A stretch of 64,000 nt of DNA, taken from assembly GCA_035268685.1 (NCBI GenBank), contig DATFKK010000006.1:28277-92276 (forward strand), read 5' to 3'. Both the position numbers and the translations under genes were made by a program. The notes beneath the pieces are model-generated. The model was given only the letters and a program-made list of their open reading frames with translations. It had not been told where the DNA came from and ran no database searches. Below, piece by piece: positions 24,669 to 36,388 of the stretch (its first letter is position 1; every line of letters begins with the position of its first letter). The DNA comes from Candidatus Krumholzibacteriia bacterium (GTDB lineage Bacteria; Krumholzibacteriota; Krumholzibacteriia; JAJRXK01).

Positions 24669-26354
24669 TCAGAACGTGTCGGGGAAGGCGACCAGCATGA
24701 GCAGCGAAGCGACGATGCCCACCACCAGACCGTAGACCAGGAAGGGCCAGACCGTCCGCCGGAGGATGACCCCTTCACGGCCGGACAGACCGACCACCGC
24801 GCACACGGCCACGATGTTGTGGATGCACACCATGTTGCCCATCGCCCCGCCGACCGCCTGCGCGGCAACGGTGATCGTACGCGAGAGTCCGAGTTCGGTG
24901 GCCACGCCCCACTGGAACTCGGCGAAGAGCAGATCGCTGACCGTGTTGGAGCCAGTGATGAACGAACCGAGTCCGCCGATGAACGAGGCCACGACCGGCC
25001 AGGCGTTGCCGACGGTCGCCGCGACCACCTCGGCCAGCGCCAGGGGCATCGAGGGCAGTCCCTGCGGGTTCGTCGCCGACAACCGGAAGATCGAGACCAG
25101 CGCCACCGCGAAGACCAGCGCGATCGCCGGATTCTTCATCTTGGCGACCGACTCGCCCCACGCCGCCCGCACGGCGGGGCCCGGCATGCGGTGCAGCCCG
25201 ATCGTCAGCAGCGCGACCAGCACGAAGGGTATCGTCCCCGGTAGGTAGAGGATCGCGATCGCATTGTTGACGTTCTCGAAGCCGAGGATGCCGTCGAAGG
25301 GGATCGCCACGCCGCTCAACACGTCCTTCAGTCCGAGCTCCGGGATCCGGGTCACCACCAGGATCGCGCCGATCAGCACGTAGGGCAGCCAGGCCCGGAA
25401 CTGCGACATGCGCGGCTTCAACTCGCCGGAGGTGTCGGCGGTGATCTCGCCCGTCCAGTCGGCATCCCATCCGGTGCGTGGGCCGAAGTCCCACGTTTCG
25501 GCGGGGACGAACCAGCCCTTCTTCGCACCCAGGACGATCACGCCGAGGCCCACCAGGCCGCCGATCAGCGACGGGAACTCGGGGCCGACCAGCCAGGCGA
25601 AGGCCAGGTAGGGGACCAGGAAGGACACGGCCGCGAACACGCAGAAGCGCCACGCGCGCAGTCCGGGAGCCCACGATCGCTCGGGCCCGAACGACCGGGT
25701 CATGAAGCCGAGAACGAAGATCGGCAGCAGGATGATCATCGGCGCGTGGAGCACGGTCGCCCACTGCCCGACGAGCGCGTTGAAGCCCTCGACCGAATCG
25801 AAGGGAAGCCCGGGAACGTCGGCGGCGATCGCGCGCTCGACCAGTGGGTGCACGTAGCGGAGCCCCAGGACGATCGGTGTCCCCACGGCGCCGAAGGTCA
25901 CCGGGAAGGAGTTGAAGACCAGGCACACCACGGCCGCCGCGAGGGGAGGGAAGCCGAGCGAGATCAACAGAGGGGCGGCGAGAGCGGCGGGAGTGCCGAA
26001 GCCGGCGGCGCCCTCGACGAAGGCCGTGAACATGTAGCCGATGATGATCGCCTGGATCCGGGCGTCGGGTGTGACCTGTTGCATTCCCCACTGGATCGTC
26101 TCCATCCCGCCGCTGGCCTTGAGCGTGTAGAGGATGACGATCGCACCGAAGACGATGATCAGGACGCTCACCGCTGTCACGACGCCGTGCAGCGAGAGGG
26201 CGGCCACGTACAGGAGTTCGAGGTCCCAACCGATCAGGGCTCCGGCGACGGCGGCCAGCCAGGCGAGCGGCATGGCACGGGTGGCCGGCCAGCGGAACCC
26301 GACCATGAGGACCAGCGCGACGAGGATCGGGAGCAGGGCGAGAAGAGCGAGCAC
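24669..26354 (-). CDS. lctP: L-lactate permease (LctP family)
   Basis: Inner-membrane lactate/glycolate:proton symporter of 561 residues with about 13 helices. Typical family segments include [55 protein letters not shown] and [21 protein letters not shown]. The GTG at 26354 was chosen because AAAGGA lies 8 bases upstream, and the resulting protein starts directly with the first helix. The longer frame to 26525 adds 57 residues that are not membrane-like. It forms an operon with the dehydrogenase gene (14-base gap), so uptake and oxidation of lactate are coupled. A hairpin sits just before the ribosome-binding site. Confidence 0.93.
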   Translation of the reverse strand: MLALLALLPILVALVLMVGFRWPATRAMPLAWLAAVAGALIGWDLELLYVAALSLHGVVTAVSVLIIVFGAIVILYTLKASGGMETIQWGMQQVTPDARIQAIIIGYMFTAFVEGAAGFGTPAALAAPLLISLGFPPLAAAVVCLVFNSFPVTFGAVGTPIVLGLRYVHPLVERAIAADVPGLPFDSVEGFNALVGQWATVLHAPMIILLPIFVLGFMTRSFGPERSWAPGLRAWRFCVFAAVSFLVPYLAFAWLVGPEFPSLIGGLVGLGVIVLGAKKGWFVPAETWDFGPRTGWDADWTGEITADTSGELKPRMSQFRAWLPYVLIGAILVVTRIPELGLKDVLSGVAIPFDGILGFENVNNAIAILYLPGTIPFVLVALLTIGLHRMPGPAVRAAWGESVAKMKNPAIALVFAVALVSIFRLSATNPQGLPSMPLALAEVVAATVGNAWPVVASFIGGLGSFITGSNTVSDLLFAEFQWGVATELGLSRTITVAAQAVGGAMGNMVCIHNIVAVCAVVGLSGREGVILRRTVWPFLVYGLVVGIVASLLMLVAFPDTF

Positions 26355-26373
26355 GAAGGGGTCCTTTCGTCCG

Positions 26374-26393
26374 CCGCGACCGTAGGGTCGCGG
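26374..26393 (-). promoter_or_regulatory. lctP: Leader hairpin upstream of lactate permease start
   Basis: CCGCGACC pairs with GGTCGCGG around a 4-base loop, about 20 bases before the GTG start and next to the ribosome-binding site. It could influence translation initiation. Confidence 0.35.
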
Positions 26394-26621
26394 GTGCGGG
26401 GGAGCGGACCGGGACGGCCACGGGTCGTCCGTGTGGACGGATGCGGCGAAGTGCCGGGGCGACGTCGGCGAGAGGCCGTCGGACAGGAGAATTCCACGGT
26501 AGGCCGTCGTGGCCGCGATGTCCAAGGTGGGGGACGGTCCATCACGGGTTCACATGAGCCGGTCTCATTCCGATTTCGTGAGACTTCCGGATGAGTGCTT
26601 TCGTCGAGGCAGGACAACCGT

Positions 26622-26638
26622 GAATGTCCACGACATTC
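26622..26638. promoter_or_regulatory. Perfect 7-bp palindrome, candidate operator
   Basis: GAATGTC-CAC-GACATTC lies 84 bases before the outer-membrane protein ATG in the divergent region shared with the lactate permease operon. Its size and symmetry suit a dimeric regulator. Confidence 0.45.
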
Positions 26639-26721
26639 CTGGCCCGTCAGGACGCTTCCCCCGTTCTCTCGCACCGGCTCGTGTCGGGCTCGCGCACCCC
26701 ATCCCACGGGAGGGATCCCAC

Positions 26722-27969
26722 ATGCCGTCCGGACCCCTGGACATACTCACCACTCGCCCGGCCCGGCGTCCGATCGGACTCGCGGTGCTCTTGGCCTTGA
26801 CCCTCTCGCCCGTGCTCGCGACGGCCCAGACGATCGACGTCGGGGGCTTCGTCAAGTCGTCGTACTACTACGACACTCGTCAGATCGCCGGTGCGCGAGA
26901 GGGCGACTTCGTGCTGTACCCAAAGCCGGAGGAACCGGTCGACGGCGAGGACGCGAACTCGACCGACAACCTGCTCTTCTTCCCGCTGTTCTCGCGCATC
27001 GCCTTCGCCGTGGGCGATCTGCCCTCGGTCTTCGGGGCAGAGGTCACCGGTCGCATCGAAGGGGACTTCCACGGAGCCAGCAACGACGTGCTGAACAGCT
27101 ATCGTCTGCGTCGCGGGTACGTGAAGTTCTCCTGGGATCGGCACGAGGCGCTCTTCGGAATGGAGTGGTCGCCGACCTTCCTCGAGACCTGGCCGCGTAC
27201 GGCCGCGACGGAAGCCGGCGTTCCGTACCACACCTTCTCACGGCTGCCCCAGGCGCGCTGGACCTACCGGCCCGACGGTTTCAAGGTCATCCTCCTGGCT
27301 GCGCAGGAACGGGACGCCTTCGCCGAACTCAGCGGACTGAAGTCGGCGCAGCAGGCCGGTCTTCCCATGTTCATGGCCTTCGCCGGGATCGAACGCGAGA
27401 CCCTGCGCCTCGGCGCCGGGGCGTGGACGAAGTGGGTCCGCCCGACCCTCACCGCCGACCGGTTCAATGCCATGGCCTATCAGAGCTACGTCACCTGGTC
27501 GCCGTCGCCGTTCACCTTCCGCGCGAAGGTGACCTACGGGGAGGACCTGGCCGACCAGATCATGACGGGCGGATACGTGGTCGACGACACCGGAGAGGCC
27601 GTCTCGTTGCGGACGCTGGCCGCGTGGGGTGAGATCGAGACGAATCGAGAGGGCCTGAACCTCGGCTTCTTCGGCGGTTGGTTCACCAACCTGGGCGCGG
27701 GCGAGACCGTCGACGTCGCCGAGCTCGTCGACGATCCGGCAGATCCGGCGCGCAACGTGTTCGTGCGTGGGCTCACCATCGACCGCGGCTTCCGCGTGGC
27801 GCCGCGGGCCACCTACGACGTGGGACGGGTGCGCTTCGCCCTGGAGCTGCAGATCGACGACGCGGTCTACGCCTCGGCCCTCGATTCCGAACTCGCACCC
27901 GACCCGGCGGACGACGACGACTCGGTGACCAATGTTCGCACCGACTTCTCGGTGTTCCTGTTCTTCTAG
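26722..27969 (+). CDS. Outer-membrane beta-barrel protein (porin-like)
   Basis: Predicted outer-membrane protein of 415 residues. A signal peptide covers about residues 1-35 (AVLLALTLSPVLATAQ). The mature part begins TIDVGGFVKSSYYYDTRQ and alternates short aromatic/hydrophobic strands with acidic turns. It ends with phenylalanine in FSVFLFF, the usual C-terminal signal of outer-membrane barrels. The opening strand and SRIAFAVGDLPSVFGAEVTG segment recall DcaP- or short-chain-acid-type porins, but the family is not certain. The ATG at 26722 has GGGAGG upstream. Its position opposite the lactate uptake operon suggests a role in organic acid entry; this is inference. Confidence 0.75.
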   Translation: MPSGPLDILTTRPARRPIGLAVLLALTLSPVLATAQTIDVGGFVKSSYYYDTRQIAGAREGDFVLYPKPEEPVDGEDANSTDNLLFFPLFSRIAFAVGDLPSVFGAEVTGRIEGDFHGASNDVLNSYRLRRGYVKFSWDRHEALFGMEWSPTFLETWPRTAATEAGVPYHTFSRLPQARWTYRPDGFKVILLAAQERDAFAELSGLKSAQQAGLPMFMAFAGIERETLRLGAGAWTKWVRPTLTADRFNAMAYQSYVTWSPSPFTFRAKVTYGEDLADQIMTGGYVVDDTGEAVSLRTLAAWGEIETNREGLNLGFFGGWFTNLGAGETVDVAELVDDPADPARNVFVRGLTIDRGFRVAPRATYDVGRVRFALELQIDDAVYASALDSELAPDPADDDDSVTNVRTDFSVFLFF

Positions 27970-28176
27970 TCGCGCGGGTCGTCACCCGGGGGGGCGGGTG
28001 GAGGCACCCGGGAACAGCGGCCGAGCCGGGGGCTCGACCTCTTGGCCGGAATGGTGGAGAATCGACCCCGCCGGTGTCCCGCGGGCGACACGGACTGCGT
28101 GACCGGCCGGGCTTCGGCGAGCGGGCGCGGGCGAAGACCGGGTTCCACGTTCCAACCGCGGTAGGTCTCTTCGGCC

Positions 28177-28986
28177 ATGAAGCTTCGACATCTGCCGCGG
28201 GCCTTCGTGCCGACGCTGCGGTATCTACCCCTGCACTTCGATTCCCGCCGTCATGAGGTCTACGTCCATGGCCTGAAGCGTTCCGGCAATCACGCGGTCA
28301 TCAACTGGATGATCCGCCAGGCCCGCGGTCCCGTGGCGTTCCTGAACAATGTCGAACCCGGCCGTTCGTTCCTGCGCCCCGCCGACAAGGTCATCGTGCC
28401 GGGCAACGGCAACGGTGCGGCTCCCCTGGTCATCGCGTCGTACGAGGACAAGGAACTCGCAGAGATCTCCGGACACCCACGAGAACGACGTCGCCGCGCG
28501 ACGGGTGCCCACGTGGTCGAGCTGCTCGTCCTTCGTGATCCGTTCAACACCTTCGCCAGTCGCCATCGCCGCAAGCATCGCCCCTTCTGCCACGATCGCG
28601 CCTACCGCGAGTGGGTGAAGGCGCAGTGGAAGGACTACGCACGGGAATTCCTGGGCGAGACCGATCACCTTTCCTTCGGTCGCGTGGGTGTCGACTACAA
28701 CCGGTGGTTCCGCGACGTCGACTACCGCCGCGCCCTGGCCGAGCGTCTCGATCTTCCGTTCAGCGACGCGGGCATCCGTGACGTGCCCGACTACGGCGGT
28801 GGCAGCTCCTTCGAGGGAACCGGATCCGACGGACGGGCCGACCGCATGGCGGTCATGGATCGCTGGAAGGAACTCCTCGACGACCAGGCCTTCGTCGATC
28901 TCTTCCGCGGCGACCACGAGCTGTTCGAACTCTCGCGGCGCATCTTCGGAGATCTCGAAGGCACCGAAGCCCTCGTGCGGGGTTGA
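28177..28986 (+). CDS. Sulfotransferase-like P-loop protein
   Basis: Predicted 269-residue soluble protein. The N-terminal VHGLKRSGNHAVINWMI (residues 30-46) matches the 5'-phosphosulfate loop of PAPS-dependent sulfotransferases (GLPRSGNHWL-type). ELLVLRDPFNTFASRHRR resembles the 3'-phosphate-binding region with its conserved Arg and Ser. The C-terminal third (DRMAVMDRWKELLDD) also fits. The acceptor is unknown; carbohydrate or lipid sulfation is possible. It appears to stand alone: 207 bases after the porin-like gene and convergent with the epimerase gene. A retained but non-catalytic P-loop cannot be excluded. Confidence 0.7.
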   Translation: MKLRHLPRAFVPTLRYLPLHFDSRRHEVYVHGLKRSGNHAVINWMIRQARGPVAFLNNVEPGRSFLRPADKVIVPGNGNGAAPLVIASYEDKELAEISGHPRERRRRATGAHVVELLVLRDPFNTFASRHRRKHRPFCHDRAYREWVKAQWKDYAREFLGETDHLSFGRVGVDYNRWFRDVDYRRALAERLDLPFSDAGIRDVPDYGGGSSFEGTGSDGRADRMAVMDRWKELLDDQAFVDLFRGDHELFELSRRIFGDLEGTEALVRG

Positions 28987-29035
28987 TGGGCGCGACCCGG
29001 AGTGGGTCTCGCGGCCCGGCCGGAGACCGGCGGGG

Positions 29036-29515
29036 CTAGTGGTCTTCGCCGCTCCGCTGGCAGAGCTCGAGCAGGATCCCGCCCGTCGCCTTCGGATGCA
29101 CGAAACCGATGTGCGCGCCGCCCGCGCCGGTACGCGGCTCTTCGTCGATCAGGCGCACGCCGACCTCCTTCAGCGCGCCGAGTGCCCGGGCGCAGTCGGT
29201 GGCGCGCAGGGCCACGTGGTGCAGACCCGGGCCGCGCTTCTCGATGAACTTCGCGATGGGGGAGTCGTCGCCGGTGGGCTCGAGCAGTTCGAGATGACCC
29301 TTGCCCAGGTCGAAGACGGCGACCCTCACGCGGTCGGTCGCGACCTCGTCGTGGTAGAGCAGGGGCAGGCCGAGCAGGTCGCGGTACAGAGGCACCGACT
29401 CGTCGAGGCTGCGCACGGCCACGCCGATGTGGTCGAGGCCGGTGGTGAGCGGCCGGACGTCGTCGGGCAGGGTGTCGAGCACCCGCTGCACGCGGTCGAG
29501 ATCGATCGTGGTCAT
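29036..29515 (-). CDS. mce: Methylmalonyl-CoA epimerase
   Basis: Predicted 159-residue enzyme of the VOC superfamily that interconverts (S)- and (R)-methylmalonyl-CoA in propionate metabolism. Two beta-alpha-beta-beta-beta modules are visible. Candidate metal ligands are His29 (LDHIGVAV), a histidine of GLHHVAL (99-100) and Glu150 (GILLELC). Family segments LYRDLLGLPLLYHDEV and HLELLEP are also present. The ATG at 29515 was chosen because GAGGAGG lies 7 bases upstream; the longer frame to 29587 overlaps the biotin carrier gene. It is the last gene of the acyl-CoA carboxylase operon, which fits the pathway. Methylmalonyl-CoA mutase is not in this window. Confidence 0.93.
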   Translation of the reverse strand: MTTIDLDRVQRVLDTLPDDVRPLTTGLDHIGVAVRSLDESVPLYRDLLGLPLLYHDEVATDRVRVAVFDLGKGHLELLEPTGDDSPIAKFIEKRGPGLHHVALRATDCARALGALKEVGVRLIDEEPRTGAGGAHIGFVHPKATGGILLELCQRSGEDH

Positions 29516-29549
29516 GGTCGGGCCTCCTCGGGGTGTCGTCAGGGTGGGA

Positions 29550-30077
29550 TCAGTCGTCCGATTCGGCAAGGCGCACGAGCAGGACATTGCTCTCCACGCT
29601 CTGCCCGGCGCTCACGAGGATCTCCTCGACCACGCCGTCGCCGGGGCTGGCGAGCTCGTTCTGCATCTTCATGGCCTCGAGCACGAGCAGGGGCTGGCCG
29701 CGCTCCACGGTGTCGCCGACGGCGCACTTGAGTTCGACGACGAGGCCCGGCATGTCGGCGCGGAGTTCACGCGCGGTGGCCCCGCCGGCGTCGACGTCCG
29801 CGGCGGCCGCACCGAGTTCGTCGTAGAGGTGCACCAGACCGCCCTTGCCGTTGACCAGCGCGCGCAATGCGGTGTCGGTGCGCGCGGTGAGGTCGACCAG
29901 GTACATGCGCCCGTCCAGACGCACGGACACGGTCCGACCGCCGTCGAGCACGATCGCGTCATCGATCTGCTGACCGTCGCTGGTCTCCACCCACACCTGG
30001 CCGCTGCCGTCGCGCACGAGCGTGGCCACGGTCTCGCGGTCCTCGGTGCGGACGATGTACTTCTTGCGCAGTTCCAC
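29550..30077 (-). CDS. Biotin carrier protein of an acyl-CoA carboxylase
   Basis: Biotinylated carrier subunit of 175 residues. The C-terminal biotinyl domain (about 105-172) has PGLVVELKCAVGDTVERGQ and the biotin attachment site EAMKMQNEL, with Lys137 as the modified residue. The N-terminal 90 residues form a separate conserved domain (RKKYIVRTEDRETVATLV, YLVDLTARTDTALRAL), as seen in propionyl-CoA carboxylase-type carriers. In many bacteria this part is fused to the biotin carboxylase; here it is a separate gene 14 bases downstream. It carries the carboxyl group from the carboxylase to the carboxyltransferase. Confidence 0.92.
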   Translation of the reverse strand: MELRKKYIVRTEDRETVATLVRDGSGQVWVETSDGQQIDDAIVLDGGRTVSVRLDGRMYLVDLTARTDTALRALVNGKGGLVHLYDELGAAAADVDAGGATARELRADMPGLVVELKCAVGDTVERGQPLLVLEAMKMQNELASPGDGVVEEILVSAGQSVESNVLLVRLAESDD

Positions 30078-30091
30078 GGCGTCCTCCCGGT

Positions 30092-31620
<1,529 letters not shown>

Positions 31621-31624
<4 letters not shown>

Positions 31625-33177
31625 AGCGGCAGGTTCCCGTGCTTCTTGCGTGGCAGCTCCTGGCGCTTGTTGCGCAGCGAGCGCAGCGCGCTGATCAGAC
31701 GTGGACGCGTGTCGCGCGGCTCGATGACGTCGTCGAGATAGCCGTGGCCGGCGGCCACGTAGGGATTCGCGAAACGCTCCTGGTACTCGGCGATCTTCTC
31801 CTGGCGCAGGGTGTCGGGATCGTCGGCGGCCTCGATCTCGCGGCGGTACAGGATGTTCACCGCGCCCTCGGGGCCCATGACGGCCAGCTCGGCGGTGGGC
31901 CAGGCCACGTTCCAGTCGCCGCGGATGTGCTTCGAGCTCATCACGTCGTAGGCGCCGCCGTAGGCCTTGCGCGTGATCACGGTGAGCTTGGGCACCGTGG
32001 CCTCGCAATAGGCGTACAGGAGCTTCGCGCCGTGTTTGATCAGCCCGCCGAACTCCTGCTCGGTGCCGGGAAGGAATCCGGGAACGTCCTCGAAGGTCAC
32101 CAGCGGTACGTTGAAGCAGTCGCAGGTGCGGACGAAGCGCGCTCCCTTGATGCTCGCGTCGATGTCGAGCACGCCGGCCAGCACCTTGGGCTGGTTGGCC
32201 ACGATACCGACGCTCTGTCCACCCAGACGCGCGTAGCCGATCACGATGTTCCCCGCGTAGTCGGGCTGGATCTCGAGGAAGTCGCCGTCGTCGACCACGC
32301 AGCGGATGACGTCCTTGATGTCGTAGGGCTGCTTCGAGCTGTCGGGCACGATCTCGTCGAGCCGGGGATCGCGCCGGTCGAGCGGATCATGACAGGTGAG
32401 CAGCGGCGGGTCCTCGAGGTTGTTCTGCGGCAGGAAGCCCAACAGCTTCTTGATGAACAGCAGGCATTCCTGGTCACTGCTGGCCATCGCGTGGGCCACG
32501 CCGCTCTTCGTGCTGTGCGTGGCCGCGCCGCCGAGTTCCTCGAAGGTCACGTCCTCGTTGGTGACCATCTTGATCACGTTCGGGCCGGTCACGAACATGT
32601 GGCTCGTGCCCTCGACCATGATCGTGAAGTCGGTGATCGCGGGCGAGTACACCGCGCCGCCCGCGCAGGGACCCATGATGGCCGAGATCTGCGGCACCAC
32701 ACCGCTGGCCATGGTGTTGCGCCAGAAGACCTCGGCGTAGCCGGCCAGGCTGAGCACGCCCTCCTGGATGCGCGCGCCGCCCGAGTCGTTCAGGCCGATC
32801 ACGGGCAGGCCGTTGTCCATGGCGAAGTCCATCAGCCGGCAGATCTTCCAGGCGTTCGACTCGCTCATGCTGCCGCCGAACACCGTGAAGTCCTGCGCGA
32901 ACAAGGCCACGGGGCGGCCGTCGACGCGGCCGACGCCGGTGACCATGCCGTCGCCCGGCGGGCGGTTGTTCTCGAGCCCGAACTCGTGGCTGCGGTGGGT
33001 CACGAAGACGCCACTCTCGTCGAACGAGCCCTCGTCGACGAGCAGGTTGATCCGTTCGCGAGCCGTGAGCCGGCCCGAGGCGTGGATCTTCTCGATGCGT
33101 TCGGGACCGCCGCCTTCGAGTGCCTTCTCTCGTTGCCGGCGCAGCTCTTCGATCTTCTTGCGGACGATGTCGCCCAT
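31621..33177 (-). CDS. Acyl-CoA (propionyl-CoA) carboxylase, carboxyltransferase beta subunit
   Basis: Carboxyltransferase of 518 residues that moves the carboxyl group from biotin to the acyl-CoA, probably propionyl-CoA. Two crotonase-like domains are visible. The first has the acyl-CoA oxyanion region [13 protein letters not shown] and [18 protein letters not shown]. The second has [17 protein letters not shown] and [17 protein letters not shown]. The ATG at 33177 was chosen for the GAGGAGG upstream. It is the first gene of an operon with biotin carboxylase, carrier protein and epimerase genes. The epimerase supports propionyl-CoA over other substrates. Confidence 0.94.
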
Positions 33178-33292
33178 GGCTGCCGCCTCCTCCGCGGGTG
33201 AACGGGACGGATCGGCCCGCCGCGAGCCGGCGCGGCGCGACCGACGGCCGAGCATAGCAGTGGAGGCGACGGGACCCCAGCCCGATCGGACG

Positions 33293-36031
33293 CTATTCGA
33301 CGACCAGCACGGAATTGCGGCCGCCGAATCCGTCGTCGACGGCCTCGGGGTTCGACGGATCGGCGATCCACCGGCTGCCGTCGACGGCGAACTTGTACTC
33401 GAAGCGGCCCGGCTGCAGGCGGACCTTGGCCTGCCAGCGGCCGTCGTCGCGGCGGACCATGCGTGTGGCCGTCGGCGACCAGCCGTTGAAGCTGCCGACC
33501 ACGCTCACCGAGCCGGCGTCCGGGGCATCGAAGGTGAAGGGCACCAGGCGCATGCTCTCACGGTCGAGGGTCCGCGTGTCCTGCTCGTCGGCGTCCTGGG
33601 TGCGGGTCAGGTAGGCGTACTGGTCCAGCAGGCTCTCGAGCGCGTTGGACACGCCGCGAAGGGGCTGGCCGTCGATGTCGCGGACCTCGATCCGCGCGCG
33701 TGCCGGTCGACGTCCAGGGGCGTGGAGCTTCACCAGCAGGAAGTTGGTGCCCGCGTCGAAGCGGACCTCGGCCTCGTCGTCGCCACCCCAGGCCGCCGTG
33801 CGTCCGACGAGCCGGCCGTTCACCCGGGCCGTGGCCGCGGCGTTCGACTCGAGCCGGATCACCGACTCGCGGCTGCCGGTGGTGAAGGCGGTGAACACGT
33901 AGTGCACCGCCTCGGGATCGTCGGAGTCGGACAGGCGGATCCAACCGTCGGCACCGACGCGGGAGGAGGGCAGCCGGCTCCAGCCCACGGTCCGCATCAC
34001 GCCATCGAAGCGTCGCGCCAGGTCGATGCTCCGGTCGGGCGCGTACTCGTGGTCGACGGGTACTTCGCCCCGGGGCTCCAGGGGGCCGAGACGCAGCCAC
34101 TGGAAGGGGACCGAGGCCCGAGTCCTCGCCGACGCCACCTGGTCGCGGTCGTCGAAGAGATCGAATCGCACGGGATGGAGGGCGGGGCCACCGTTCGGGT
34201 CGGGTCGGAGTTCGACGTCCCAGACGTACGCCGCCCCCGCCTCGACCACGAAGTCGTGCTGCATGCCGGGATCGACCTCGAAGGACACCGGTGCTTCGAC
34301 CTGCAGACGGGCGTGGACAGGGTCGGCCACTTGGCTCGTGACCTCGGCGCGATAGGTGAGCGCCCGTCCGCGGCGCCCGAGGGCGACCACGCGCAGTTGG
34401 AGGGGATCGACCACGGCCACCGCCGGTGGCAGACGCAAGGCGCCGGGCAGGCCCTCGACCACCGCCTGCCACAGGCCGATCCGGTCGGGAGTCGTGCCGA
34501 GACCGGAGGTCCAGGTGTCGCCCTCGCGGACCAGTTCCACCGGACGCGCGGGCAGGACACGGCGACCGTCGGTCCACAGGACACGGGCCATGAGGGTGTC
34601 GGCGGCGCCCGGCACGGCGCGGGTCGTCTCGATCCGCAGGGCCGCCGGGTCGCCGCGACCGATCACGGCCGGCTCGATCCGACCGCGCCAGGGCGAGCGT
34701 GGGTGGGCGCCCAGGTGATGGGCCACCACGTCCTCGGTCAGCAGATCGAGGGCGCGCGACTGCCAGAGTCCGGCGTCGACGTCGCTCCAGCGGAAGACGG
34801 ATCCCTCGCGGGCGATCGGCTGGCGGCCGGCGCGCCGTTCGGACCACAGCAGGGCATGCTCGCCGGGATCCTGCGCGCGCCAGGCCGCGAGCAGGGCGGT
34901 GAGATCGGACACCAGGCGATCACGCGCCGCGTCGTCGCCGTGGGCGACGACCGAGTCGACGCGGGCGGGCAGGGTCTCGGATCGGGCGCGTGACAGCACG
35001 CCCATGCGATCGAGGGCGTGCACCGCCGCGCGGGCGCGCTCGAGAGGGCGAGGGGCCAGGGCCCCGGTGCGCAGCGTCGGCTCGTGGGCTCCGAGGCGCA
35101 GGCGCAGGGTTCCTTCGGTCCGCAGGCCGGCGGCGTCGAGGGCCTCGCGCACGGTGCGCGACAGCGCGACGTCGGCGAGACGATCGATCCCGGCACGGAT
35201 CAGTCCCGCCATGATCTGCGGGTCCAGGACGCGCAGGCCCGGGTCGTCGCCCCAGCCGAGCAGTGTCTCGGCGCGCTCGAGCGCGTGGATACGGTCGGCT
35301 CCGTCGACGTCGTCGACGTCCCGGGGAACACGCCCGGTCCACAGTCGCCATTGGGTTTCCCGGGCGGTCGCCGGGGCGACGGGCAGTCCGGTGGCCAATG
35401 CCACCGCGGTCGAGATCCCCAGCGCGCGGCGGCGGGCACCGAGCGAGTCGAGATCGGTGTGGGCTCCGACGTGGCCGTCCAGCAGGAGGCGCTGCAGTCG
35501 ATCCTCCAGCCGTGCGTGGTCGGTCCACCACACGAGGGCGTCGTAGGGCTGGTCCAGAGATCCGGCCAGACGCGCCAGGGCCGCCAGTTGTACCAGCTCG
35601 AGGCTCGCGTGGGCCGCCAGGACCGCGCCCTGGTGGCCGGTTCCGACCGGCACGGTGGCGGCGTCGACCGACCACAGACCGCGTCCCCGGGAGTCCCATC
35701 GGGCACCGGTCCAGAAGTGCCACCGCGCGAACGCGGTGTACAGGGTCTCGCGTCGTCCGGCAGTCAGCGTGGAGTCCGCGGACACGCTCGCCACGAGCAA
35801 GGGCAGTTGGGCGGGGTTGAAGCCTCGGGCCAGGCTGTCGCGCCGGTCGGTCGCACGGTCGAGCGAGGCCGCGGCGAAGCCGTCGAGCGGGTGCACCGAG
35901 GCGTCGGCCCGGGCCACGCCGGCCGCGACGGCCGAAACGACCAGCGCCAGCGCGTAGGCGGTGAAGACGCGGCCCAGGCGGCGGCGCGCGCGGCGCTCGG
36001 AACCGGTTCGGCCTCCCATCGTGCGTTCCAC
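33293..36031 (-). CDS. Large secreted protein with C-terminal glycogen-binding (CBM48/AMPK-like) domain
   Basis: Predicted exported protein of 912 residues. A basic N terminus and hydrophobic stretch ([18 protein letters not shown]) form a signal peptide. Residues 50-800 are not recognised; the central part contains beta-rich segments suggestive of immunoglobulin-like folds. The last 80 residues ([46 protein letters not shown]) match the glycogen-binding domain of AMPK/CBM48 proteins, which binds alpha-glucans. The GTG at 36031 has GGGAG upstream; the ATG at 36019 is an alternative. It has its own divergent promoter region with an unusual palindrome cluster. A role in glucan binding at the surface is inference. 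Confidence 0.7.
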   Translation of the reverse strand: MERTMGGRTGSERRARRRLGRVFTAYALALVVSAVAAGVARADASVHPLDGFAAASLDRATDRRDSLARGFNPAQLPLLVASVSADSTLTAGRRETLYTAFARWHFWTGARWDSRGRGLWSVDAATVPVGTGHQGAVLAAHASLELVQLAALARLAGSLDQPYDALVWWTDHARLEDRLQRLLLDGHVGAHTDLDSLGARRRALGISTAVALATGLPVAPATARETQWRLWTGRVPRDVDDVDGADRIHALERAETLLGWGDDPGLRVLDPQIMAGLIRAGIDRLADVALSRTVREALDAAGLRTEGTLRLRLGAHEPTLRTGALAPRPLERARAAVHALDRMGVLSRARSETLPARVDSVVAHGDDAARDRLVSDLTALLAAWRAQDPGEHALLWSERRAGRQPIAREGSVFRWSDVDAGLWQSRALDLLTEDVVAHHLGAHPRSPWRGRIEPAVIGRGDPAALRIETTRAVPGAADTLMARVLWTDGRRVLPARPVELVREGDTWTSGLGTTPDRIGLWQAVVEGLPGALRLPPAVAVVDPLQLRVVALGRRGRALTYRAEVTSQVADPVHARLQVEAPVSFEVDPGMQHDFVVEAGAAYVWDVELRPDPNGGPALHPVRFDLFDDRDQVASARTRASVPFQWLRLGPLEPRGEVPVDHEYAPDRSIDLARRFDGVMRTVGWSRLPSSRVGADGWIRLSDSDDPEAVHYVFTAFTTGSRESVIRLESNAAATARVNGRLVGRTAAWGGDDEAEVRFDAGTNFLLVKLHAPGRRPARARIEVRDIDGQPLRGVSNALESLLDQYAYLTRTQDADEQDTRTLDRESMRLVPFTFDAPDAGSVSVVGSFNGWSPTATRMVRRDDGRWQAKVRLQPGRFEYKFAVDGSRWIADPSNPEAVDDGFGGRNSVLVVE

Positions 36032-36092
36032 GATGCGCTCCCGGGCGGGACGCGGCTTCGTGCGCGCCCCGCCGTCACTTGCAAGTTCATGC

Positions 36093-36131
36093 GGGAACGC
36101 CGGTTGGGTGTTCCTTCACGATGGCGTTCCC
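36093..36131. repeat. Inverted repeat GGGAACGCC / GGCGTTCCC
   Basis: A perfect 9-bp inverted repeat with a 21-base spacer, 60-100 bases upstream of the CBM48 protein gene start. It overlaps the palindrome at 36125-36142. It could be a pair of half-sites for one regulator or a leader hairpin. Confidence 0.5.
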
Positions 36132-36142
36132 GATCCCGGAAC
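36125..36142. promoter_or_regulatory. Candidate operator shared with the 51590 site
   Basis: CGTTCCCGATCCCGGAAC matches the palindrome at 51590-51607 at 16 of 18 positions. It lies 94 bases upstream of the minus-strand CBM48 protein gene start. Confidence 0.5.
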
Positions 36143-36388
36143 AAGTCTGCAAGACACGAGCCAGCGGTCCGGATTCCTGCGGGAGCGGCGATCGTGGCGG
36201 TTCCGGGGCCGTGGGAGGGGGGAAGGATCGACCCTCACGAGACGTCCTGGGAAACCATGGGACCGTTCGCAGCCGGACCAGTGCATTCGTACATTGACCA
36301 TCTACCATTGCGGCATTGCGTTCCTGTACACTTGTCCTCGACAGACGCCACACCAGCGCAGTGCCACAGCTACCACGGAGTCGCATCC

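Larger units (their letters stand above)
26355..26721. other. Intergenic region between lactate permease and outer-membrane protein genes
   Basis: This 367-base divergent region holds no convincing gene. It contains an 8-bp hairpin in the permease leader (26374-26393), a perfect 7-bp palindrome (26622-26638) and a good ribosome-binding site (GGGAGG) before the plus-strand gene. No strong sigma-70 or sigma-54 promoter was found by eye. Confidence 0.6.
36032..36388. other. Intergenic region with clustered palindromes
   Basis: This 357-base divergent region has no convincing gene. It contains ACTTGCAAGT (36077-36086, perfect palindrome), the inverted repeat GGGAACGCC/GGCGTTCCC (36093-36101 and 36123-36131), the operator-like 36125-36142 and a related partial copy, GGTCCGGATTCC, at 36167-36178. 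No promoter with good spacing was found for either neighbour. Confidence 0.6.

Noticed and set aside
36294..36332. TTGACC and TACACT as a sigma-70 promoter for the PPC-type gene
   Set aside because: The spacing of 27 bases is too long for a -35/-10 pair.
35018..36388. Long N-terminal extension of the PPC-type protein
   Set aside because: It is antisense to the CBM48 protein gene; the ATG at 36389 starts a clean signal peptide.
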